DNA from: Alphaproteobacteria bacterium
Lineage (GTDB): Bacteria > Pseudomonadota > Alphaproteobacteria > SP197
NCBI GenBank assembly: GCA_022822575.1
Contig: JAJEBJ010000297.1
Span: forward strand, 1-26,780
DNA: 26,780 bases
Reading direction: 5' to 3'
Each line of letters opens with the position of its first letter. Within the stretch, counting starts at the first letter, position 1. The notes under the pieces are model-generated. The model ran no database searches. It saw only the letters and a list, made by a program, of their open reading frames with translations, and was not told the origin of the DNA. Shown here piece by piece: positions 1 to 6,616 of this stretch. Both the position numbers and the translations under genes were made by a program.

Positions 1-1
1 G

Positions 2-619
2 GAGACAGCCATGGGCTGGCGCCTGCCGCCGGAGGGAGGGAAGGAACAGACCATCCGGCAGTTTGTCGCGGCGGTCACCGGCGGCGATCTCGAGAACCGC
101 ACCGGCGCCATGCTCTACAAGTCGACCAACACCGACGCTCTCGCCTGGCTGATCGAGCGAGTGAGCGGCAGACCGCTCCGCGAATGGCTGATCGAGATCG
201 TCGAGGCCGCAGGACTGGAAGGCTGCTATCACATCACCTGCGACCGCGACGGCGTGGCGCTGATCGACGGTGGCGCCTGCCTCACCGCACGCGATCTCGC
301 CCGCCTCACCCTGCTCTTCGCACGCGGCGGCGAGGGCGTCGATGGCCGTCGCGTGGGCGACGCTGCCTTCATCGAGGACACCAGGCGCGATCCGGGGCCG
401 CCCATGAGCGAGCCGCGCGACTTCATCCGCTACAGCCGCCAGACCATGACCGACGGGATCTGGCTCGGCCACGGCGGCTACGGCGGCCAGTTCGCGCTCG
501 CCAACCCCGACACGGACACGGCCGTCGTCTACTTCAGCGTTCTGGAGGACAAGGATGCCTACGATCCGGACTTCTACGCTCCGCTCATACGGACCATGGC
601 AGAGATCGCGGCGACCTGA
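2..619 (+). CDS. Serine hydrolase, beta-lactamase/esterase family (C-terminal part, 5' end outside window)
   Basis: The frame is open from base 2 and an in-frame ATG at 11 is probably internal, so this is taken as a 5'-truncated gene. About 206 residues are visible. They show the second half of a class C beta-lactamase-like fold. A YKSTNTDALAWLIERVSG segment corresponds to the Tyr-x-Asn region that precedes the 'LL..IIE..SG' helix in this superfamily. A 'TARDLARLTLLFARGG' segment and a late HGGYGGQF segment (in the place of the KTG/HxG strand motif) follow. The S-x-x-K nucleophile motif must lie upstream, outside the window. Members hydrolyse esters or amides such as 6-aminohexanoate oligomers; the substrate here cannot be told. 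It converges on the TRAP operon across about 177 bp, and a 6-bp inverted repeat overlaps its stop codon. Confidence 0.75.
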   Translation, partial: ETAMGWRLPPEGGKEQTIRQFVAAVTGGDLENRTGAMLYKSTNTDALAWLIERVSGRPLREWLIEIVEAAGLEGCYHITCDRDGVALIDGGACLTARDLARLTLLFARGGEGVDGRRVGDAAFIEDTRRDPGPPMSEPRDFIRYSRQTMTDGIWLGHGGYGGQFALANPDTDTAVVYFSVLEDKDAYDPDFYAPLIRTMAEIAAT

Positions 620-634
620 CCCCCTCCTGGGTCA
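617..634 (+). terminator. Small hairpin overlapping the serine hydrolase stop codon
   Basis: TGACCC at 617-622 pairs with GGGTCA at 629-634 around a 6-nt loop. The TGA of the upstream gene lies inside the left arm. There is no T-tract after it, so it is at best a weak terminator. The rest of the spacer to 796 holds nothing recognisable. Confidence 0.25.
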
Positions 635-796
635 CGACGCGGATGTCGGTCTCCATGTCCGTGCAGGGCTGGCAATCAAGACGGTGTTCATCGCGACTGG
701 AATGCCGCGCTACAGTCCGGCTGGAGGCAGTGCCCTGGTCGGTCGCGCGGAGGGGGCTCACGGCTCGTGCGCTCCCCGTTCCGCCCGGGGACGCCT

Positions 797-2161
797 TCAA
801 CCGTAGACCAGTCTGGGTAGCCAGATGGTGATCTGCGGGAAGAGGACGCAGATGAAAAGGCCCACAGCCTGCAGGAGGAGGAATGGCAGGGACGAAGCGT
901 AGATCTGCCCCATGGTCACCTGAGGCGGCGCCACGCTCTTGAGATAGAAGAGAGCGTAGCCGAAAGGCGGCGACAGGAACGACATCTGCATGTTCACCAT
1001 GTAGACGACAGCAAACCACAACGCGACGTCGGCAGGATCGACGCCCGGCAGGCCAAGCATCCCGTCGAAACTGAGTGACTTCACGATCGGCAGGAAGATG
1101 GGCACGGCCAGCAGGAGAATGCCGACCCAGTCGAGGAACATGCCGAGCATCACGAGAATCATCATCATCACGAGCAGGATGCCGTAGGGGCCGAGACCCG
1201 TGCCGATGATCATGTCGGAGACGAACTGCTGACCGCCATTCACGACGTAGAAGCCGACGAACATGGTGGCTCCGAAGACGATCCAGAGCACCATGGCCGA
1301 GACTTTTACCGTTGTGACGGCCGCCGACTGCAGCGCCTCCCACGAGAGCTTGCGCTGGGTGCCGGCGACGATGAGCGCACCGAACGTGCCGATGCCTGCG
1401 GCCTCCACGGGCGTGGCGATGCCCGTGAAGATGACTCCCAGCACCAGGGCGACGAGCGTGATCGGCGCGGCCATGCCCCTGAGCAGAACAAGTTTCTCGC
1501 GCGTCGTGATGCGTTCGGAGGGATCGAGCGCCGGGCCAAGAGAGGGATTGAGGTAGCAGCGGACGGTGACGTAGGCGATGTAGAGGCTCGAGAGCAGGAG
1601 GCCCGGGATAACGGCGCCGAGGAACAGCTCGCCCACCGATTGCTGTGCGACGACGGCGAAGAGGATGGCCAGGATCGAGGGCGGAATGAGAATGCCCAGC
1701 GTGCCGCCACCCAGGATCGCACCCGAGGCCAGCCGGACGTCGTAGTTGCGCTTCAGCATGGCCGGAAGCGCGATCAGCCCCATGGTCACCTCGGTGGCCC
1801 CGATCACACCGCACATGGCGGCAAGCACGGTGGAAGCCAGGATCGCGGCGGTAGCAAGTCCGCCCTTGAGCCCGCCCAGGCACCTGTAGATGACGTCGAA
1901 CATTCGCTCGATCACGCCTGCGCGTTCCAGGACCGAGGCCATGAAGATGAAGAGCGGGATAGCCGAGAGCTGGTAGTCGGTCATCAGCGGGAAGATGCGC
2001 GACGGCAGCATGTTGAGCATCGCCGCGTCGCCGAAGACGAAGAGGAAGATGCAGGCCAGACCGCCGGTCACGAAGCTGAGCGGCAGGCCCGCCAGCAGCA
2101 GCACTGCGAGCGAGCCGAACATCAGCACGGTCAGCAATTCGATACCGATGTCCCAGCCCAT
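797..2161 (-). CDS. dctM: TRAP transporter large permease (DctM)
   Basis: A 454-residue, highly hydrophobic protein of the normal size for DctM, the 12-13-helix subunit that carries the transported solute across the inner membrane in exchange for a sodium gradient. Typical DctM segments are visible: an N-terminal LLLAGLPLSFVTGGLA helix, 'LSAIPLFIFMASVLERAG', a GATEVTMGLIALPAML region, and 'ASGAILGGGTLGILIPPS'. The repeat-like second half has 'GIFTPVEAAGIG'-type sequence (here GIATPVEAAGIGTFGALI). The start at 2161 lies one base after the stop of the DctQ gene, so the two are translationally linked. It is the last gene of the minus-strand operon binding protein - DctQ - DctM. The family assignment is firm; the solute is not determined by this subunit. 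Confidence 0.93.
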   Translation of the reverse strand: MGWDIGIELLTVLMFGSLAVLLLAGLPLSFVTGGLACIFLFVFGDAAMLNMLPSRIFPLMTDYQLSAIPLFIFMASVLERAGVIERMFDVIYRCLGGLKGGLATAAILASTVLAAMCGVIGATEVTMGLIALPAMLKRNYDVRLASGAILGGGTLGILIPPSILAILFAVVAQQSVGELFLGAVIPGLLLSSLYIAYVTVRCYLNPSLGPALDPSERITTREKLVLLRGMAAPITLVALVLGVIFTGIATPVEAAGIGTFGALIVAGTQRKLSWEALQSAAVTTVKVSAMVLWIVFGATMFVGFYVVNGGQQFVSDMIIGTGLGPYGILLVMMMILVMLGMFLDWVGILLLAVPIFLPIVKSLSFDGMLGLPGVDPADVALWFAVVYMVNMQMSFLSPPFGYALFYLKSVAPPQVTMGQIYASSLPFLLLQAVGLFICVLFPQITIWLPRLVYG

Positions 2162-2162
2162 C

Positions 2163-3296
2163 TCAGCGCGCTCCGGCGGCTGGCGGACCGGTCAGGACGG
2201 CCACGTCGCGCATGACGCGCGCGACGCCCTGGAGAATGAGGAGGACGGCGCCGATCATGATGGCCGCCTTCACGGGCCAGTACTGGATTGCCCACTCGGT
2301 GAACGAGACCTCCCAGACCTGCACCGAGTCGCTGAAGAAGATGTAGCCGGTCCAGGCAAGAGCGCCCGCGAAGACGAAGAAGAAAACGGAGGTGACGAGA
2401 TCCAGTGTCGCCCTGGTGCGGGGTGAGAGGTTGGCGTAGAGCACATCGACCCGCACATGGGCGTTGTCACGCAAGGCAAAGGCGCCGGCCAGCAGGTACT
2501 GCATGCCGAACATCAGGAACATGCCCTCATGCGCCCAGTTGGTCGGCGAGTTGAAGATGTAGCGGCAGACGACCTCATAGTAGTAGGCAAACACCGCGAT
2601 CAGCGCCCACCAGGCCACGAAGTGGCCGACCGCGCCGTTGATCCGGCCGATCCACCGGACATAGCCGCTACCGAAGCCTGCGAATTCGGGTTCGGTGCGC
2701 GGGCGTTCGTGCTCCTCGACCTCCTCCATGAGGTAGGAAGGCGTAACCCTGCCTGGTTCCTGGTTCCGCCTGCCGCGTACGAGCCGAGGCAGCAGGAGCG
2801 CATCAGCCGCGAGTCCGAGCAGGATCAGGGCGCCCACAGTCCTGTTGATCCACAGCCAACGCCCGACGGCGGCCTCGGCATTGGCGTTGGCCTCGGCGAC
2901 GGCGGCGAGCTCGGCGTTCCAGCGCTCGACCTCCTGCACCGCATCGGTCTCTCCCTCGTCCACCTTCTCCTGGGCCGTCTCCAGCTTGAACTCGGCGATC
3001 AGCCGGTCGTTGCGCGCCTCGGAGAGATCGTTTCGCGCATCGCCGGACTGGATGTTGCCCCACAGGATCAGGAGCACAAACGGAACGAAGACCCACCACC
3101 AGCGGTTCCGCAGGTAGAGCCGGTGAAGGCCCAGGAAACCACCGGCGGCCAGGAAGAGGTAGGCAACCGGAAGAGAAACGCTGAGCGGTCCGCCGGCCGC
3201 ACGCTCGCGCCGCACCATGAGGAATGCGAAGCAGGGAAACAGCAGAAGCCCGGCCCAGTAGGCCCAGTGGGGCAGGACGAAGCCGATGTGAGGCAT
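2163..3296 (-). CDS. TRAP transporter small permease (DctQ) with an N-terminal TM2-like extension
   Basis: 377 residues, about twice the length of an ordinary DctQ. The C-terminal part (about residues 205-370) is a DctQ domain with four hydrophobic helices and the typical 'VCRYIFNSPTNWAHEG' motif after the first helix, plus 'MFLMFGMQYLLAGAFALRDNAHVRVDVLY'-type sequence. This subunit bridges the binding protein and DctM. The N-terminal part has a helix at about 10-28 and a GGFLGLHRLYLRN segment at about 51-63 that looks like a TM2 domain (Gly-x-x-Gly-x-His-x-x-Tyr). A further helix follows, then a charged, Glu/Ala-rich, probably coiled-coil stretch at about 84-146, and another helix at about 150-168. 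The reading frame is continuous across the junction, so this is a genuine fusion in the sequence as given. The role of the extension is unknown. Confidence 0.87.
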   Translation of the reverse strand: MPHIGFVLPHWAYWAGLLLFPCFAFLMVRRERAAGGPLSVSLPVAYLFLAAGGFLGLHRLYLRNRWWWVFVPFVLLILWGNIQSGDARNDLSEARNDRLIAEFKLETAQEKVDEGETDAVQEVERWNAELAAVAEANANAEAAVGRWLWINRTVGALILLGLAADALLLPRLVRGRRNQEPGRVTPSYLMEEVEEHERPRTEPEFAGFGSGYVRWIGRINGAVGHFVAWWALIAVFAYYYEVVCRYIFNSPTNWAHEGMFLMFGMQYLLAGAFALRDNAHVRVDVLYANLSPRTRATLDLVTSVFFFVFAGALAWTGYIFFSDSVQVWEVSFTEWAIQYWPVKAAIMIGAVLLILQGVARVMRDVAVLTGPPAAGAR

Positions 3297-3385
3297 GGAG
3301 ACCGTCGGGGTCCTGTCGAGGGAGGTGCCGCCCGCGGCCCGCCGCGTGAGGCGACGGGACCGCGAACGGCGGCGACGGATCGAAC

Positions 3386-4543
3386 CTAGTGGTCGAGCAT
3401 CATGCCTTCGATCTGGTCGGGCGTGACGTAACCCAGGCTGCCGGACATCATGTAGTCAAGCTGGATCTTGAAGATGCGTGCGGCCTGCGCGTCCTTGTTG
3501 GCCCAAGCGTACCAGCGCGGCACGGCGAGCTTGGTGAAGGCCTCGACGTCGTCCTGCGACAGGCGCGTGACGATCGTTCCCGCCTCCTCGAACTTCTTCC
3601 ACGCTGCCTGGTCGGCCTTCTGGATCGCGGCGTGGTGCATGTCCGAATAGACGTGGACCTCCATTTCGACGAACTGCTGCATCTCGGGCGAAAGCGCGTT
3701 CCACGCATCCATCGAGACCGTGAGATCCATCAAGTCAACCGGCTGATAGAGCGACATGAAGCCCGGAGGGCCCATGGAGATGAAGTCGGTGACCTGATGG
3801 AAGCCGAGGTCGTGGTTGACGGCCGGGCCCACATAGTCGGCGACGTCAATCGTGCCCTTCTCAAGCGCCGGGAAGATCTCGCTGCCCGGAAGCAGGGTGG
3901 TCTGGGCGCCGGCCGCCTGGAAGACCTCGGCCACCATGCCGCCCGGCAGGCGCATCTTGCGGTCGCGGAAATCGTCGATCGAGCGGATCGGCACCTTCGA
4001 GTGGATGATGTTCGGGCCGTGATGGATCGGGCCGACGTAGTGCATGTCGAACGCCGCGAAGAGTTCGCGCGCGATCTCCAGCCCGCCCAGGCCATAGTAG
4101 AACACGTCCCATTCGTGCGGGTTCCTGAGACCCAGAGGATAGGAACTCAGAAACACCGAAGCCGGCATGCGGCCTGCCCAGTAGAGCGTGAACGGGTTCA
4201 TGGCCTCCAGCACGCCGTTCTTCACGGCGTCGAAGAGCTGGAAATCACCCACCACGTCCTTCGCGCCGAAGGGCTCGAAGGCGAGCTCGCCACCGGTCTT
4301 CTCCACGATGGAGTTCGACCATGCCTTGAAGGTATCCAGCCCGATGCCGCCCGGCCACGATGTCTGAATGCGCCAGGTCGTGGTCTGCGCCTTGGCCGTG
4401 CCGATCCAGGGCGCGCCCAGCTGGCTCGATCCGACTGCAACGGCGGCGACGCCGCCACTCGCAGCCGCGCCCGCCAGAAGGGTGCGCCGGCTGAACTCGC
4501 GAGCCGCCTTCATCGTCCTGACTGTCTCATTGTCCTTCGTCAT
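3386..4543 (-). CDS. TRAP transporter substrate-binding protein, Tat-exported, TakP-like
   Basis: 385 residues from an ATG at 4543, chosen because AAGGGAGAG lies upstream at Shine-Dalgarno distance; the frame extends further upstream without a good leader. The N-terminus has a twin-arginine signal: SRRTLLAG at residues 18-25, an Ala/Gly/Val-rich hydrophobic stretch, and a probable cleavage after 'TAKA'. The mature part reads as a DctP-family periplasmic receptor: WRIQTSWPGG at its start, then 'MRLPGGMVAEVFQAAGAQ' and LPGSEIFPALEKGTIDVADY with the adjoining VGP. That last block resembles the TakP branch that binds 2-oxo acids and related carboxylates; the ligand is an inference. It is the first gene of the TRAP operon. 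An 89-bp GC-rich spacer with inverted repeats separates it from the DctQ gene. Confidence 0.9.
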   Translation of the reverse strand: MTKDNETVRTMKAAREFSRRTLLAGAAASGGVAAVAVGSSQLGAPWIGTAKAQTTTWRIQTSWPGGIGLDTFKAWSNSIVEKTGGELAFEPFGAKDVVGDFQLFDAVKNGVLEAMNPFTLYWAGRMPASVFLSSYPLGLRNPHEWDVFYYGLGGLEIARELFAAFDMHYVGPIHHGPNIIHSKVPIRSIDDFRDRKMRLPGGMVAEVFQAAGAQTTLLPGSEIFPALEKGTIDVADYVGPAVNHDLGFHQVTDFISMGPPGFMSLYQPVDLMDLTVSMDAWNALSPEMQQFVEMEVHVYSDMHHAAIQKADQAAWKKFEEAGTIVTRLSQDDVEAFTKLAVPRWYAWANKDAQAARIFKIQLDYMMSGSLGYVTPDQIEGMMLDH

Positions 4544-4764
4544 CGATGTGCTCTCCCTTGCATGGTTGTCTGCGTTCGCGGCACGGACTCTCTTGCACGA
4601 AAGTCCCCGCGCCGAGCGTTGATTCTTTATTGCACAAGGAGCCTCATACGGCCAGACAAAAGCGCCTCGCCGGCGGCGGTTCACGCCTTCAGACCGGTCT
4701 CGCGAAGTCCGGGCTCGCGTCCTGTCAAATTGACTGTCTCCGCAAGCCTTGGCATCCTCAATCC

Positions 4765-5538
4765 ATGATCAACGGCGTCCTGCTTGATCTGTCCGGCGTG
4801 ATCTATGAAGGCGACCATGCCTTGCCGGGGGCGGTGGATGCCGTGGCGCGCCTCAGGGCGGCCGGACTGCCGGTGCGGTTCCTGACGAACACGACGAGGT
4901 CTTCGAAGCGAGTGCTGCTCGAACGCCTCTGGTCCCTCGGGCTTGATGTCGCCGCGGACGAACTCCTTACGCCTGCGGCGGCCGCTCGCGCCTGGATCGA
5001 AGACCGCGGCCTGTCGCTCCACCTGCTGATCCATCCCGACCTGGAGGACGATTTTCGCGGCCTTGACGGGGGAAAGGGGACTGCGGTCATCGTTGGCGAC
5101 GCAGGTCGCGCCTTCACCTACGACACGATGAATGGGGCGTTCCGCGCGCTGGCCGGCGGCGCCGACTTCCTCGCGCTCGCCACCAACCGGACCTTCGAGG
5201 ACGAGGATGGCGAACTGAGCCTCGACGCCGGAGCCTTCGTCGCTGCCCTGGAATACGCGACGCGGCGCCAGGCGGTCGTCCTGGGCAAGCCCTCGGAGGC
5301 TTTCTTCTCGGCTGCGACCCGGAGTGCGGGCTGTCCGGCGGCCCAGGCAGCGATGGTCGGCGACGACGCCGAGATGGATGTCGCCGGCGCGCTCGCCGCA
5401 GGTCTCGGTCACGGCATCCTGGTGAGGACGGGAAAGTACCGCCAGGGCGCCGAAACCGTCGTCGATCCACGGCCGACGGCCGTCGTCGACGACATGTCGG
5501 CAGCGGCCGACTGGATCTTGCAGCGCCGGGCCAGCTGA
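4765..5538 (+). CDS. HAD-superfamily IIA hydrolase, LHPP/HDHD2-like
   Basis: 257 residues starting at the ATG at 4765; the open frame extends upstream but this start begins exactly at the HAD core. Visible HAD motifs are DLSGVIYEG at residues 8-16 (nucleophile Asp8), FLTNTTRSS (motif II Thr/Ser), VVLGKPSEAFF (motif III Lys), and MVGDDAEMDVAGA (motif IV acidic pair). The residue two after the nucleophile is Ser, not Asp. That is the pattern of the LHPP/HDHD2 subgroup rather than NagD-type phosphatases. The C2-type cap lies between motifs II and III, consistent with subfamily IIA. The product is probably a cytoplasmic phosphatase for a small phosphorylated molecule. It is transcribed divergently from the TRAP operon across about 220 bp and converges on the MOSC gene. 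Confidence 0.85.
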   Translation: MINGVLLDLSGVIYEGDHALPGAVDAVARLRAAGLPVRFLTNTTRSSKRVLLERLWSLGLDVAADELLTPAAAARAWIEDRGLSLHLLIHPDLEDDFRGLDGGKGTAVIVGDAGRAFTYDTMNGAFRALAGGADFLALATNRTFEDEDGELSLDAGAFVAALEYATRRQAVVLGKPSEAFFSAATRSAGCPAAQAAMVGDDAEMDVAGALAAGLGHGILVRTGKYRQGAETVVDPRPTAVVDDMSAAADWILQRRAS

Positions 5539-5710
5539 GAGCGGATCAGACTTTCAGCGCCTCCGAGCCCGACGAAATCCGCGAAGTCACCGGGATTGGC
5601 TCGGGTCACCGTCGTTCGGCATCGAGATGAAGAGGAGACGAGGAAGGCACTCAACCCGAACGTGACCGGCACGCACCTCGATCCGTTCGCCGCTCTTGTC
5701 GAAGGCCCGG

Positions 5711-6502
5711 TCAGTCGAGGAGCGTGACGGGATCGCCGGTTTCCAGCGTGCCCTCGACGAGAACGGCCGCGTAGATGCCCGTGGTGCCAGCGTGTTGCTT
5801 CAGGACGTGGTTGAGAATGGACGGGTCGCGCTCTGCCGAATCGGGGTCCAGGGTGATCATGGCGCAGCGGGGGTCCTTCTCGAGGATGGAGATCTCGGCC
5901 TTCTCGCCGATCCTGATGCGCCGGCCGATCCATGTGTCCTCGCCAGGGAAGCCCTCCCCATCGAGTTCGAGATAGACGTTCGCCCGGAAACGCCTCTTGT
6001 CGACGGGCTTTCCCATCTCCTCCGAGAGGGCGTCAACGGTGGCTGTCGAGAGGAGGGAGAGGGGACGGCAGTCCGTGAAGGCGCGCTCGGAACGCAACAG
6101 CCTGATGCGGTGCTCGCGGCCGAGACGTTCTCCAAGGCGCTGCAGCAATGCAGGATCGTCGATCGTCAGAACCTCGCCGTCGGGGAGTTCGACATCGATC
6201 ATGAGGGCGTCCTGACCGGGATAGAGGGGAGAGAGGCCGGGCGCTTCAGCCAGCGCCTCGGCAAGGTTGGGGGGCTCGGACGCAGCCACGGGATTCCTGA
6301 AGCGGGGACGAAAGAGCAGCATGCGACGCTGTTCCCGCGCCGTCAGCCACGGAAATTCGGGGCTCGCCTGATCACTGCTGAAGACAGCGACCCGGTCACC
6401 GTAGACGCCAGCAAATCCCAGCCAGGCCCGCTCCAGCTCTTCGCCCGCCATGCTCTTGACGGGATAGCGCCACAGGCTTTCGACACGACCGACCACGCTC
6501 AT
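5711..6502 (-). CDS. MOSC domain-containing protein
   Basis: 263 residues from the ATG at 6502, preceded by AAGGGGGGAAGCG. A much longer open frame runs upstream antisense to uvrB and is not credible as coding. The N-terminus (VGRVESLWRYPVKSMAGEEL) is the MOSC_N beta-barrel start shared with mARC and YcbX proteins. The C-terminal MOSC domain has DPRCAMITLDPDSAERDPS and ends with GDPVTL. The Cys in 'RC' corresponds to the conserved MOSC cysteine that carries sulfur or ligates the molybdenum cofactor. No ferredoxin domain is attached, unlike YcbX. It is likely a molybdenum-cofactor-dependent reductase or sulfur carrier, with a substrate that cannot be read from the sequence. It is divergent from uvrB. 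Confidence 0.85.
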   Translation of the reverse strand: MSVVGRVESLWRYPVKSMAGEELERAWLGFAGVYGDRVAVFSSDQASPEFPWLTAREQRRMLLFRPRFRNPVAASEPPNLAEALAEAPGLSPLYPGQDALMIDVELPDGEVLTIDDPALLQRLGERLGREHRIRLLRSERAFTDCRPLSLLSTATVDALSEEMGKPVDKRRFRANVYLELDGEGFPGEDTWIGRRIRIGEKAEISILEKDPRCAMITLDPDSAERDPSILNHVLKQHAGTTGIYAAVLVEGTLETGDPVTLLD

Positions 6503-6531
6503 CGCTTCCCCCCTTACTCCACATGTAGAGT

Positions 6532-6546
6532 GTGCCACTGTGGCAC
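6532..6546. promoter_or_regulatory. Perfect 15-bp dyad in the MOSC/uvrB divergent spacer
   Basis: GTGCCAC, a single T, then GTGGCAC form a 7-1-7 perfect inverted repeat, 29 bp before the MOSC start and 70 bp before uvrB. Downstream, CCATGCA at 6570-6576 is mirrored by TGCATGG at 6596-6602. The position suits an operator, but neither matches the alphaproteobacterial LexA box (GTTC-N7-GTTC), which was looked for and not found. The cognate protein is unknown. Confidence 0.35.
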
Positions 6547-6616
6547 CGTCCATGTCCCCACCGTTTGCTCCATGCATGTGCTGACCGGACGGGCGTGCAT
6601 GGTGTAGGTTGTGCCC

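Noticed and set aside
585..1883. A long minus-strand open frame overlapping dctM in another frame
   Set aside because: The translation is Arg/His-rich with no hydrophobic pattern, while the other frame is a clear DctM permease.
3297..3385. GC-rich inverted repeats (GTCCTGTCG at 3310-3318 against CGACGGGAC at 3352-3360) as a terminator between the binding protein and DctQ genes
   Set aside because: On the transcribed (minus) strand the pairing has a mismatch, the loop is long and no T-tract follows, so it is not listed as a feature.
4591..4638. TTGCAC repeated at 4591 and 4633 in the divergent TRAP/HAD spacer as possible promoter or operator elements
   Set aside because: Only six bases each, no matching -10 element at proper spacing on either strand and no dyad.
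3389..4768. A 459-residue plus-strand open frame opposite the TRAP binding protein
   Set aside because: It is a shadow of the binding-protein gene on the other strand, which has a Tat signal and family motifs.
6503..6616. An SOS (LexA) box upstream of uvrB
   Set aside because: Neither GTTC-N7-GTTC nor its complement occurs in the spacer.
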